Assembly: GCF_005250615.1 (NCBI RefSeq)
Contig: NZ_SULM01000009.1
Location: 62,001-126,000, forward strand
Length of the DNA stretch: 64,000 nt
Source: Pseudomonas rhizoryzae
GTDB lineage: Bacteria; Pseudomonadota; Gammaproteobacteria; Pseudomonadales; Pseudomonadaceae
Direction: 5' to 3'
In this document: positions 1-8,084 of the stretch, one piece after another
Position numbering within the stretch: the first letter of the stretch is position 1
How the letters are laid out: each line of letters begins with the position of its first letter
The notes under the pieces: model-generated
What the model was told of the DNA's origin: nothing
What the model saw: the letters and a program-made list of their open reading frames with translations, nothing else
Databases searched by the model: none
Program-made: the position numbers and the translations under genes

Positions 1-794
1 TGGCGGCTGGCCAGGAGCCGCTCTTGGAGAATCACGCTCATCAGGGTTTTCTGATGACGGGCAAAGGCCCGGGTCACGGTGCGAGTCGAGACGTGGTGCG
101 CCTGGGCAACGCTCTCCAGATTCAGTTGCGGATCGCTCAGATGTCTCAGGACATGGTTCATCAGGCGTGGATAGAGATCCCGCTCAGCCACGGCCCGCTC
201 CGAGCCCTGCAGTTCGAGACTCAGCACCAGTAGGTCGAGCAGGGTCTGGGAGAAACGCAGGGCGTAGGTCTCGTCTTCCAGCGCCGGCGAGCCATCGGCG
301 GCCTGGCGCAGCATTTCCCGCAGCGGCACGATGCCAGGCCGGGCTTCGTCGAGCACCGTGGCGGTGAGCCGCTCCACGCCGGGTAACCGGGTACTGAGCA
401 GGTAGCGCGGAATGCGCACCAGGCGGTTGTCACCGCCGAGGCTGAAGTCGAAGGCCTGATCGGCGTCGTAGAGAAAGAGGCGATTCGGTGCCAGGACCGC
501 CTGCCGGCCGCCCTGCTCCAGCTGTCCATGACCGCCTTGGCTGAAGCCGAGCCAGAGATCGTCGTCCGGCCCGCTGCGCAGATGGCTGGCACTGCGCCGC
601 CAGTGGTGCAGCGGTGCGGACAGCGTACAGACGTCCAGCAAACCCAGCGGCGTTACCTGGAGTTGGGCATCGAAGTCCAGCCCGGACTCCTGTCGGCTGG
701 ATGCCGGAATGCAATGCCGGCAGACCACTTCCTTCCAATACTCGAAGCGCCGTTCCGCAGAAACGACCAGGGTGGAGTAGCGCGTGCTGCTCAT
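1..794 (-). CDS. AraC-family transcriptional regulator (partial, C-terminus beyond window)
   Basis: Reading the minus strand from an ATG at 794 gives about 264 residues with no stop before the left edge, so the C-terminal end is missing. The N-terminal part has the look of an AraC-binding-like sensor domain, and the visible C-terminal part (LNLESVAQAHHVSTRTVTRAF) is the first helix-turn-helix of an AraC domain. The second helix-turn-helix is cut off. An ATG at 803 is also possible, but a GAGGA motif sits about 8 bases before 794. It is divergent from the aldoxime dehydratase gene at 1324, the usual position of the activator (NitR/OxdR type) of such clusters. The activator role and an aldoxime or nitrile inducer are inferences from position. 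Confidence 0.85.
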   Translation of the reverse strand, partial: MSSTRYSTLVVSAERRFEYWKEVVCRHCIPASSRQESGLDFDAQLQVTPLGLLDVCTLSAPLHHWRRSASHLRSGPDDDLWLGFSQGGHGQLEQGGRQAVLAPNRLFLYDADQAFDFSLGGDNRLVRIPRYLLSTRLPGVERLTATVLDEARPGIVPLREMLRQAADGSPALEDETYALRFSQTLLDLLVLSLELQGSERAVAERDLYPRLMNHVLRHLSDPQLNLESVAQAHHVSTRTVTRAFARHQKTLMSVILQERLLASR

Positions 795-803
795 GCTGCT
801 CAT

Positions 804-1323
804 CCTCGTTGTGACCGACCCTATCGGGCAACGCAGACCGCAACAACCATGCCATCCGCGGCCTAGACGGCTTCGCGCCCTTGCCTCGGCACGCCGCCCG
901 CACGGCCTGCAGGCTGCCAGGTGGCTATCGCTACCTAACTCTCGCCCATCCGAAGCTTGCCGACGCTGCACCCAAGGCATGCAGCGGCCACGTTCGGCCG
1001 TTCCGCCATGGTGCAAACCGCAGCGGATCTGCCCCGTTGTCCCTCCCAGTCAAGCACCTGTCCAGCTGGAACAAGCCGGTCCAGACGGCTGCGCCTTACC
1101 TTGGCCCTCAGCGAAGCCTAGACCCGCAGGTATCGAGATGATCAGCCCTGTCACCCCTCTTTCAACCGCCGAATGGGCCAGTGCCCATCCCGGCGAGCTG
1201 GTGGCTGAAGAAGCCATGGCGCTACTGATCGTAACGGCCTGGCAGCACCTGATGCTGCGCCTGAGCAGCCGGACCAGGGTTCGTCGGTAACAGCCTATCC
1301 AGCCGTGTCTCGAGGAGTTCACC
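804..1323. promoter_or_regulatory. Divergent intergenic region between AraC regulator and aldoxime dehydratase
   Basis: This 520-base stretch lies between two divergent genes and should hold both promoters and the AraC operator. I could not identify a convincing -35/-10 pair or a clear operator repeat by eye. A GAGGAG ribosome binding site precedes the ATG at 1324. A 50-codon plus-strand frame (1138-1290, MISPVTPLSTAEWASAH...) is open with a weak AGG upstream, but it has no recognisable homology and I do not call it a gene. Confidence 0.45.
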
Positions 1324-2379
1324 ATGGAATCCGCCATCGCCAAGCACCTGCAATGCCCCCGTACTTTGAGTCGTCGCGTACATGACGAGTACGAGCCGCC
1401 CTACCCCATGTTCGTCGCCCGCGCCGGCGAAGACCTGACCCAGGTCGTCATGGCCTACCTAGGCGTGCAGTTCCGTCAGGAGCGGCGCGCTGCGGCCTTG
1501 CAGGCACTCCGTACCCTGGTGGCCAGCTTCGCGGCCGCCGACGGGCCCGGCAATCACGACCTCACCTATCACGAAGATGCCCAGGGCTACGGCAACTTCA
1601 TCGTGGTGGGTTACTGGCGTGATCCCGCCGCCTACTGTCGCTGGCTGCATTCGCCTGAGGTCGCCGACTGGTGGGCGGCTGATGCACGGCTGCAGGAAGA
1701 TCTGGGCTACTTTCGCGAGGTGATAGCGCCGCGGGCCGAGCAGTTCGAGACGCTGTATGCCTTCACCGAGGATCTGCCCGGTGTCGGCGCGCTCATGGAT
1801 GGCATCAGCGGTGATATTCAGGAGCACGGTTACTGGGGCTCGGCACGGGATCGCTTCCCGGTCTCCCAGACCAGTCGGATGCAGCCCGACACCGAGCTCC
1901 AGGTGATCTCCGGCGACCCCCAGCAGGGCGGACGGGTGGTGATCCGCGGCCACGACAACCTGACGCTGATCCGCTCCGGCCAGGACTGGGTCGAAGCCGG
2001 CCAGGAAGAACGCGACATCTACTTCAACGAATTGCTGCCGCCGCTGCAGGCGGGCATGGATTTCCTGCGCGATGAAGGCCAGGCACTCGGCTGCTACAGC
2101 AACAGATTCGTCCGCAACATCGACCTGGACGGCAATCTGCTGGACATCGCCTACGACATCGGCCACTGGCGCTCGCTGGACAAGCTGGAGCGCTGGGCGG
2201 AGTCCCATCCGACGCACCTGCGCATCTTCACCACCTTCTTCCGAGTGATCGGCGGCCTCTCCAAGCTGCGGCTGTACCACGAGGTGTCGGTCGCGGACGG
2301 CAACAGCCAGCAGTTCGAGTACATCAATTGCCACCCCGCCACGGGAATGCTGCGCGATGCGCGTCCCCTATCGGCCTGA
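1324..2379 (+). CDS. oxdA: Aldoxime dehydratase (haem enzyme)
   Basis: Dehydrates aldoximes (R-CH=N-OH) to nitriles in the cytoplasm using a b-type haem whose ferrous iron binds the substrate nitrogen. The 351-residue product has the family's usual length. Key residues described for Pseudomonas OxdA are present with an offset of one: proximal haem ligand His298 (in THLRIF), distal catalytic His319 (in LRLYHE), Ser218 (in IRSGQDW) and Arg177 (in SARDRFP). The start is set by GAGGAG 8 bases upstream. It is the first gene of a plus-strand run that ends in nitrile hydratase and amidase genes, so the nitrile product is consumed by its neighbours. Function is assigned from family knowledge and residues; the preferred aldoxime cannot be read from sequence. 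Confidence 0.96.
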   Translation: MESAIAKHLQCPRTLSRRVHDEYEPPYPMFVARAGEDLTQVVMAYLGVQFRQERRAAALQALRTLVASFAAADGPGNHDLTYHEDAQGYGNFIVVGYWRDPAAYCRWLHSPEVADWWAADARLQEDLGYFREVIAPRAEQFETLYAFTEDLPGVGALMDGISGDIQEHGYWGSARDRFPVSQTSRMQPDTELQVISGDPQQGGRVVIRGHDNLTLIRSGQDWVEAGQEERDIYFNELLPPLQAGMDFLRDEGQALGCYSNRFVRNIDLDGNLLDIAYDIGHWRSLDKLERWAESHPTHLRIFTTFFRVIGGLSKLRLYHEVSVADGNSQQFEYINCHPATGMLRDARPLSA

Positions 2380-2424
2380 AGCCCATCCTGACGCCAGCCC
2401 TCTCATCGAAAAGGATCTTCCATC

Positions 2425-3288
2425 ATGAAGACGCTCCGCTATGCGCCTCTGGCGCTGCTGCTCGCCAACCAAGCCCAAGCCCTCGAGGTGGCACCCGGCG
2501 ACTACGAACAGCTCCCAGCCGGTACCAACCTGGGCGTGCTCTATTACCAACATGCGACCACCGACCGCCTCTATGCCAAGGGTCACCAGGTCCAGCCCGA
2601 CGCCCGACTGACCTCGGACATCGGCATCCTGCGTCTGGTCCATGTTCTCGGACTGAGCGATACCGTCACCCTGGATCCCCAGCTGCTGTTGCCCTTCGGT
2701 CATCTCGACGCCAGCGGCGATATCGCGGCCTTGGGCAGTGCCAATGGCACCGGCGATCTCATCTTCGCCGCGCCGCTGCGTTGGCGGCTCAACCCGGAGC
2801 GCGACATCCTCGCCATCACGCCCTATGTCTACGCACCCACGGGCAGCTATGACCGCGACCACGCGCTCAACCTTGGCGAGAACCGCTGGAAGCTCGATCT
2901 CCAGGCCGCCTACGTCAAGCACTTCAACGACAAGTGGGCGATGGACCTGGTCGCGGACGCCATCTGGTACGGCGACAACGACGACTATGGCCCTTCAGGC
3001 GTGCGACGCGAGCAGGACACTTCCTACGCCGTCCAGCTCATGGGGCGCTATCAATTCGATGAGCGCACCAGCTTCGGGCTTGGCTTCGGCCACAACTGGG
3101 GCGGTGAAAATCGGATCGATGGGGTCGCCCAGGACGACCGCACGAAAACCACCAATTTCCGTGTCACCGCCGCGACCTTTCTCACCACCACCGACCAGGT
3201 GCAGCTCCAGCTGGGGCGCGACCTGGCGGTCGACAACGGCTTCCGCGAAGACTTCCGGATGAACTTGCGCTACGTCCACGTTTTTTGA
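2425..3288 (+). CDS. Outer-membrane channel-like protein of the phenol MetA degradation family
   Basis: A 287-residue protein with a signal peptide (about residues 1-19, ending in ANQAQA) followed by alternating beta-strand sequence rich in aromatic girdle residues and an aromatic C-terminus (YVHVF), typical of an outer-membrane barrel. It resembles the transporter / phenol-degradation MetA-pathway family (Phenol_MetA_deg), whose members often sit in catabolic operons for hydrophobic compounds. It starts 45 bases after the oxd stop with an AAAGGA ribosome binding site. Uptake of aldoximes or nitriles across the outer membrane is an inference from position. Confidence 0.8.
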   Translation: MKTLRYAPLALLLANQAQALEVAPGDYEQLPAGTNLGVLYYQHATTDRLYAKGHQVQPDARLTSDIGILRLVHVLGLSDTVTLDPQLLLPFGHLDASGDIAALGSANGTGDLIFAAPLRWRLNPERDILAITPYVYAPTGSYDRDHALNLGENRWKLDLQAAYVKHFNDKWAMDLVADAIWYGDNDDYGPSGVRREQDTSYAVQLMGRYQFDERTSFGLGFGHNWGGENRIDGVAQDDRTKTTNFRVTAATFLTTTDQVQLQLGRDLAVDNGFREDFRMNLRYVHVF

Positions 3289-3462
3289 TGAGCGCAGGGC
3301 AAGGCGAGCGGATCCTCGCGGGCACCTGCAGTCCTTCTCGGACAAATGACTGTCCTTCCCAGCCAAGCCCATCCGCCTTGGTCTGCCCTAGTGTGAATGC
3401 GGCCGCGGGAATCCTGGCGGCGACCAGAAGACGACCCACCGTATCGATTTAGGAGAGAGCCC

Positions 3463-3942
3463 ATGACCAGCGCACTACAGCCTTCACTCTATGAACGCCT
3501 CGGCGGCTATGACGCCATCTATAGCTTCGCCGGCCTGATCCTGCGCAAGTGCATGGAGCATCCAGCCATCGGCCATATCTGGAGTCACATGTCCGAATCG
3601 ACGTTCCAGAAGGAACACATCAACTTCGTCGACTTCCTGGCCGAGCACTGGGGCGGCCAGGCCAAGTACCGCGGTCGGGACATGGTGACCGCCCACCGCG
3701 GCATGGGCCTGACCGAGGTCCACTGGCAAGCGGTCTTCGAATGCCTCGACGCCTGCTACGAAGACGCCGGGGTGCCTGCCGACATTCGCGAGGAAGTCAA
3801 CGCCTTCCTGACCAAGTTCAAGCCCGCGGTCATCGGCAGCCCGTCGTATCGCGACGTGGTCCTGGCCCATCCCGAAATGGACGTAGCCAAGGGCATGCAG
3901 AGCGTGGGCATCACCTGGCCAGAGCCGGGCAAGAAAGGCTAG
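3463..3942 (+). CDS. Truncated (2-on-2) haemoglobin-like protein
   Basis: The 159-residue product begins with the truncated-globin signature LYERLGGYDAI and contains the GRDMV-AH block with proximal F8 histidine His78, preceded by an E-helix segment (FQKEHINFVDFLAEHWGG). It is longer than a minimal group I/II globin because of a tail of roughly 40 residues. Upstream in-frame codons exist, but ATG 3463 has GGAGAG in place. Such globins bind O2 or NO, or move electrons, in the cytoplasm. Lying between the channel and amidase genes of an aldoxime-nitrile operon suggests a link to the haem enzyme Oxd, for example O2/NO scavenging or haem reduction. That role is inference; the gene may merely be a passenger. 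Confidence 0.88.
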   Translation: MTSALQPSLYERLGGYDAIYSFAGLILRKCMEHPAIGHIWSHMSESTFQKEHINFVDFLAEHWGGQAKYRGRDMVTAHRGMGLTEVHWQAVFECLDACYEDAGVPADIREEVNAFLTKFKPAVIGSPSYRDVVLAHPEMDVAKGMQSVGITWPEPGKKG

Positions 3943-4000
3943 CGCCAGCCCCTCACCGCTCCGCTCGCCGGAGCCTGTGAAACCTCTTCGACAGCCCGCC

Positions 4001-4018
4001 GCCGGACGGTACCGGCGC
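4001..4018. other. Short GC hairpin in globin-amidase gap
   Basis: The 93-base gap between globin and amidase holds a CGCCGG / CCGGCG inverted repeat with a 6-base loop. There is no T-run after it, so it is unlikely to be a full terminator; it could be a processing or partial attenuation site inside the operon. Confidence 0.3.
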
Positions 4019-4035
4019 TTCTAAAGGACACCCAC

Positions 4036-5550
4036 ATGGCCATCACCCGCCCTACTCCCGCCCAACTCCAGGCCCTCGCCAACCGCCTGCACATGCAGCT
4101 GAGCCCCGACCAGGCACAGGATTACCTGGAGCTGATGCAGGCCAGTTTCGACGCCTACGACCTGATCGACGACCTGCCCGACGAGGTCCCGCCGGTAAGC
4201 TTCGCCCGCGGCGCCGGTCACCGGCCTGGTGCCGCGGAAAATCCGCTCAACGCCTGGTACTACCGGGCCGAAGTCCAGGGTGCCAGCAGCGGCAAACTGG
4301 CCGGGCGCACCGTGGCGCTCAAGGACAACATCGCCCTGGCCGGGGTGCCGATGATGAACGGCTCCACCACCCTCGAAGGCTTCGTACCGAGCTATGACGC
4401 TACTGTGGTGACCCGCCTGCTGGAGGCCGGCGCCACCATCCTGGGCAAGGCCACCTGCGAACATTTCTGCCTGTCCGGCGGCAGCCACACCTCGGATCCC
4501 GCACCGGTGCACAATCCTCGTCGGTATGGCTATAGCGCCGGCGGCTCCTCGTCCGGCAGCGCCGCCCTGGTGGGCGCCGGCGTGGTGGACATGGCCATCG
4601 GCGGCGACCAGGGCGGCTCCGTCCGTATCCCCTCGGCCTTCTGCGGTACCTACGGCATGAAGCCCACCCACGGCCTGGTGCCCTATACCGGGGCCATGCC
4701 CATCGAGGCGACCGTGGATCACCTCGGCCCCATCACCGCCAACGTGGCCGACAACGCCCTGATGCTGGAGGTGATCGCCGGCGCCGATGGCTTGGATCCG
4801 CGCCAGTATGCGCCGCCGGTGGCTCCCTATACCCAGGCCCTGGAGCGCGGGGTGGCGGGCTTGCGCATTGGGCTGCTCAGCGAAGGCTTCGGGCTGGCCA
4901 ACCTGGATCCGCGGGTGGCGGACAGAGTCCAAGAGGCCGCCGCGCGGCTGGAGGCTCTGGGAGCCAGGGTCGAGGAGGTCTCGGTACCCGAGCACCTGCT
5001 GGCCGGCGCGCTCTGGCAGCCCATCGGCTGCGAGGGCCTCACCGCCCAGATGATGCACGGCAACGGCATGGGCTTTAACTGGAAGGGTCTCTATGACGTC
5101 GGCCTGCTGGATGCCCATAGCGCCTGGCGCGAGCGGGCCGATGACCTGTCGCCCACCCTCAAGCTGTGCATGTTCGTCGGCCAGTACGGTCTCGAGCGCT
5201 ATCGCGGGCGCTTCTATGCCAAGGCCCAGAACATCGCCCGCCGCGCCCGGGCCGGCTATGACCTGGCGTTGGAGCGCTACGACCTGCTGCTGCTGCCCAC
5301 CCTGCCCATCGTCGCCCAGCCGCTGCCGGCGGCGGACGCCCCCCTGGCCGAGTACGTCGCCCGCGCCTTCGAGATGATCGGCAACACCGCTCCCCTCGAC
5401 ATCACCGGTCATCCGGCGCTGTCGCTGCCCTGCGGCACCGTGGATGGCCTGCCGGTTGGGGCGATGTTGGTGGGTCGGCATTACGCCGAAAGCACGATCT
5501 ACCAGGCCGCCGCCGCCTTCGAGGCCAGCGTGGACTGGCAAACCCTGTGA
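4036..5550 (+). CDS. Amidase-signature amidase of the nitrile pathway
   Basis: Hydrolyses the amide made by nitrile hydratase to carboxylate and ammonia. The 504-residue protein has the amidase-signature Ser-cisSer-Lys triad: Lys96 (VALKDN), cis-Ser171 (GGSSSG) and nucleophile Ser195 (DQGGSVRIP). These are the same residue numbers as in the nitrile-cluster amidase of Rhodococcus, supporting both start and family. An AAGGA ribosome binding site precedes the ATG. It ends 31 bases before the nitrile hydratase alpha gene, so co-expression is likely. A 520-codon open frame on the opposite strand is a shadow of this GC-rich gene. Confidence 0.95.
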   Translation: MAITRPTPAQLQALANRLHMQLSPDQAQDYLELMQASFDAYDLIDDLPDEVPPVSFARGAGHRPGAAENPLNAWYYRAEVQGASSGKLAGRTVALKDNIALAGVPMMNGSTTLEGFVPSYDATVVTRLLEAGATILGKATCEHFCLSGGSHTSDPAPVHNPRRYGYSAGGSSSGSAALVGAGVVDMAIGGDQGGSVRIPSAFCGTYGMKPTHGLVPYTGAMPIEATVDHLGPITANVADNALMLEVIAGADGLDPRQYAPPVAPYTQALERGVAGLRIGLLSEGFGLANLDPRVADRVQEAAARLEALGARVEEVSVPEHLLAGALWQPIGCEGLTAQMMHGNGMGFNWKGLYDVGLLDAHSAWRERADDLSPTLKLCMFVGQYGLERYRGRFYAKAQNIARRARAGYDLALERYDLLLLPTLPIVAQPLPAADAPLAEYVARAFEMIGNTAPLDITGHPALSLPCGTVDGLPVGAMLVGRHYAESTIYQAAAAFEASVDWQTL

Positions 5551-5581
5551 GACGGACCCGCTCGACCGAGGAGGAAACCAC

Positions 5582-6211
5582 ATGAGCCATGACCATCATC
5601 ACGACCATGACCACGATCACACCGAGCCACCGGAAGACGTCGCTCTGCGCGTCAAGGCGCTGGAATCGCTACTGCTCGAAAAGGGCTTGATCGATCCGGT
5701 CGCCATGGATGCCCTGATCGATACCTACGAGCACCAGATCGGCCCGCGCAATGGCGCCCAGGTGGTGGCCAAGGCTTGGGCCGATCCGGAGTACCGCCGC
5801 CGTTTGCTGGAAGATGCCACCGCCGCCATCGCCGAACTGGGCTTTTCCGGCGTCCAGGGCGAGGACATGGTGGTGGTGGAAAATACCCCGGCGGTGCACA
5901 ACGTGACCGTGTGCACCCTCTGCTCCTGCTATCCCTGGCCGACCCTGGGGTTGCCGCCCGCCTGGTACAAGTCCGCGCCCTATCGCTCGCGCATCGTCAT
6001 GGACCCGCGCGGGGTATTGGCCGAGTTCGGGCTGAGCATCGCCGCGGATCGGGAGATCCGCGTCTGGGACAGCAGCGCCGAACTGCGCTACCTGGTGCTG
6101 CCGCAGCGCCCGGACGGCACCGCTGGCTGGAGCGAAGAGCAACTGGCCGCCCTGGTCACCCGCGATTCCATGATCGGCACCGGGCTGGCGCTGCCACCCG
6201 CGGCCACCTAG
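5582..6211 (+). CDS. nthA: Cobalt-type nitrile hydratase, alpha subunit
   Basis: Hydrates nitriles to amides with the beta subunit. The 209-residue chain carries the metal claw Cys111-Thr-Leu-Cys-Ser-Cys116. Threonine at the second position marks the non-corrin cobalt class; iron enzymes have serine there. In this family Cys114 and Cys116 are oxidised to sulfinate and sulfenate. The start follows GGAGGAAA. The N-terminus is strikingly His/Asp-rich ([13 protein letters not shown], seven His in the first 13 residues), longer than the short His tail I recall in P. putida-type enzymes, and may bind metal. Overall it closely resembles the P. putida Co-type alpha subunit. The beta subunit gene follows after 16 bases. 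Confidence 0.97.
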   Translation: MSHDHHHDHDHDHTEPPEDVALRVKALESLLLEKGLIDPVAMDALIDTYEHQIGPRNGAQVVAKAWADPEYRRRLLEDATAAIAELGFSGVQGEDMVVVENTPAVHNVTVCTLCSCYPWPTLGLPPAWYKSAPYRSRIVMDPRGVLAEFGLSIAADREIRVWDSSAELRYLVLPQRPDGTAGWSEEQLAALVTRDSMIGTGLALPPAAT

Positions 6212-6227
6212 CAGAGGAGTTTTGTCC

Positions 6228-6881
6228 ATGAACGGTATCCACGATCTCGGCGGCATGCATGGCCTCGGCCCCGTGGCGCCACCCGCCAGCGAGCCGGTGT
6301 TCCATGCCGAGTGGGAGCGGCGGGTGTTCGCGCTCTTTCCTTCGCTGTTCGTCGGCGGCTATTTCAATGTCGACGAATTCCGTCACGCCATCGAACGCAT
6401 GGCGCCCAGCGAGTACCTGGAATCGAGCTACTACGAACACTGGCTGCACGCCTTCGAGACGCTGCTGGTGGAAAAAGGCGTGATCAGCGCCGAGGAGCTG
6501 CACGGCCAGGCCAAGCCGACAGCGCCGACCCAGCCGGTCACGGTACTGACGCCCGAGCTGGTTCAGCCAGTGGTACTCGGCGGGGCCTCGGCCCGGACCA
6601 CCCATGGCGAGCCGGGACGCTTCCAGCTTGGCGATCAGGTGCGCACCCGTAACCTCAACCCTGCGGGCCACACCCGCCTGCCGCGCTATGCCCGCGGCAA
6701 GCTCGGCACCATCGAGCGGGTGCACGGGCTGTTCATCACGCCGGACACCGTCGCCCATGGGCTGGGCGAACAGCCGCAGCAGGTCTACGCGGTTCGCTTC
6801 AGCGCTCGGGAACTCTGGGGCAACGACAGCCCGGATTCCATCTGCATCGATCTGTGGGACAGCTATCTGGAGGCGGTATGA
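6228..6881 (+). CDS. nthB: Nitrile hydratase, beta subunit
   Basis: Second subunit of the alpha-beta nitrile hydratase, lining the active site and substrate channel. The 217-residue product opens with the canonical MNGIHDLGGMHG and contains the FNVDEFRHAIERM and YYEHWLHAFE blocks of the N-terminal helical domain. A C-terminal SH3-like barrel follows (HTRLPRYARGKLGTI... VRFSARELWG). A TTG six bases upstream is in frame, but ATG 6228 gives the conserved N-terminus and has AGAGGAG upstream. The stop overlaps the next start by ATGA, implying translational coupling with the activator. Confidence 0.97.
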   Translation: MNGIHDLGGMHGLGPVAPPASEPVFHAEWERRVFALFPSLFVGGYFNVDEFRHAIERMAPSEYLESSYYEHWLHAFETLLVEKGVISAEELHGQAKPTAPTQPVTVLTPELVQPVVLGGASARTTHGEPGRFQLGDQVRTRNLNPAGHTRLPRYARGKLGTIERVHGLFITPDTVAHGLGEQPQQVYAVRFSARELWGNDSPDSICIDLWDSYLEAV

Positions 6882-7297
6882 CGACTCTCGCACTCGAACA
6901 GCCCCTGTCGCCCAGCGGAGAGGGCCCGGCCTTCGACAGCCCCTGGCAGGCCCAGGCCTTTTCCCTGGTGGTCCATCTGCACCGCGACGGACTCTTTCCC
7001 TGGCAGGACTGGGTGGCGATCTTCAGCGCCGTGATAAAGGAAGCACCAGCTACCGCCACCGAAAGCATCAATGACGCCTACTACCGGCAGTGGTTGCTGG
7101 CGACGGAGCGCCTGGTGGAAAGCCTGGGCCTGACCACGGCAACGGCCATCGCCGAGCGCACCGAAGAATGGCGCCAGGCCTATCTCAACACGCCCCATGG
7201 CCAGGCGGTGGCCCTGAGCCACGCCAGCTGTCCGCCGAGCGCCGGGCACCACCACCCACCTCGCCGCACGCCCGTGGCCGTCAGCCAGGCGCACTAG
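6878..7297 (+). CDS. Nitrile hydratase activator (P14K-like, beta-subunit-related)
   Basis: Small accessory protein (139 residues) that, in Co-type systems such as that of P. putida, forms a complex with apo-alpha subunit and delivers cobalt by self-subunit swapping. It matches the P14K type: FDSPWQAQAFSLVVHLHRDG, INDAYYRQWL and LNTPHGQAVALSHASCPP echo the N-terminal domain of nitrile hydratase beta. The C-terminal tail carries a Cys and a His cluster (SCPPSAGHHHPP), plausibly metal-binding. The start overlaps the beta stop (ATGA). It is not a P47K GTPase activator of the iron systems, which agrees with the CTLCSC motif of the alpha subunit. Confidence 0.93.
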   Translation: MTTLALEQPLSPSGEGPAFDSPWQAQAFSLVVHLHRDGLFPWQDWVAIFSAVIKEAPATATESINDAYYRQWLLATERLVESLGLTTATAIAERTEEWRQAYLNTPHGQAVALSHASCPPSAGHHHPPRRTPVAVSQAH

Positions 7298-7302
7298 CAC
7301 TT

Positions 7303-7313
7303 CCCCCCCCCCC
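7303..7313. repeat. Eleven-base poly-C tract
   Basis: A run of 11 cytosines lies between the activator stop and the start of the CbiM-like permease gene, about 33 bases before its ATG. Such tracts slip in replication and are also prone to sequencing error. Confidence 0.8.
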
Positions 7314-7345
7314 TTACGCCGCCCCATGGCGGCCTGGAGATCGTC

Positions 7346-8023
7346 ATGCATATCGAACCTGGACTCGTGGATGCCGCCAAGATCGGCCTGAGCTACCTGA
7401 CCGCCGCCGGTGCCGGCGCCTACGGCCTGAAACTGCTGGGCGCGACGCTGCGCGAGCGTGGCCTGGTGTCGCTGCTGGCGCGCAGCCTGGCGACCACCGC
7501 CCTGGTGTTCGCCTTCTTCGAGGTGCTGCCGCATTACCCGGTCGGTGTCTCCGAGGTCCATCTCATCCTCGGCTCGACGCTGTTCCTGCTGTTCGGCGCC
7601 GCGCCCGCGGCCCTGGGCCTGGCCCTGGGCCTATTGTTGCAGGGCCTGTTCTTCGCCCCCTTCGACCTGCCGCAGTACGGCATGAACGTCACCACCCTGC
7701 TGGTGCCCCTGTTCGCCACGGCGGCGCTGGCCAAGCGCCTGATCGCCCCCAGTACGCCCTACGTAGCCCTCACGTATCGCCAGGCGCTGGCGCTGTCCAC
7801 CGCCTTCCAGGCCGGCATCGTCGCCTGGGTGGCCTTCTGGGCGCTCTATGGCCAAGGCTTCACCAGCAGCAACCTGGTCGCCATCACCCACTTCGGGGGT
7901 GCCTACCTGAGTGTCATCCTGCTCGAACCCCTGGTCGACCTGGGGGTGCTGGCCCTGGCCAAACGCGCCGCCCGCCTGCAAGGCCATGCCTTGCTCGAAC
8001 GCCGCCTCTATCAAACCGCCTGA
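7346..8023 (+). CDS. CbiM-like energy-coupling-factor permease (probable cobalt uptake)
   Basis: A 225-residue, multi-helix membrane protein beginning MHIEPG. CbiM/NikM substrate-binding components begin MHIP-G, where the N-terminal amine and His2 chelate Co2+ or Ni2+. A second conserved region ([12 protein letters not shown], His72) matches the metal-binding His after the second helix in that family. Six or seven hydrophobic segments span residues 10-35, 45-65, 70-105, 115-130, 150-170 and 180-205. It follows the cobalt nitrile hydratase genes by 48 bases. No CbiN, CbiQ or CbiO genes are present here, so it must work alone or borrow an ECF module. Cobalt supply to nitrile hydratase is a strong contextual inference. 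Confidence 0.75.
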   Translation: MHIEPGLVDAAKIGLSYLTAAGAGAYGLKLLGATLRERGLVSLLARSLATTALVFAFFEVLPHYPVGVSEVHLILGSTLFLLFGAAPAALGLALGLLLQGLFFAPFDLPQYGMNVTTLLVPLFATAALAKRLIAPSTPYVALTYRQALALSTAFQAGIVAWVAFWALYGQGFTSSNLVAITHFGGAYLSVILLEPLVDLGVLALAKRAARLQGHALLERRLYQTA

Positions 8024-8084
8024 ACGAAGAACCGCGTCCGCGGCGCCACAGTTGGCGCCGCGGCAGGTCGCCAAGGAGTTGCTG

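Noticed and set aside
1138..1290. 50-codon frame MISPVTPLSTAEW... upstream of oxd
   Set aside because: Weak ribosome binding site, no recognisable family; kept only as a note in the intergenic entry.
4021..5583. 520-codon open frame on the minus strand
   Set aside because: Exact shadow of the amidase gene, which has family motifs, catalytic triad and ribosome binding site; the opposite frame is low-complexity Gly/Gln/Val.
5582..6211. Iron-type nitrile hydratase
   Set aside because: Claw is CTLCSC (Thr), activator is P14K type not P47K, and a CbiM-like permease follows; all point to cobalt.
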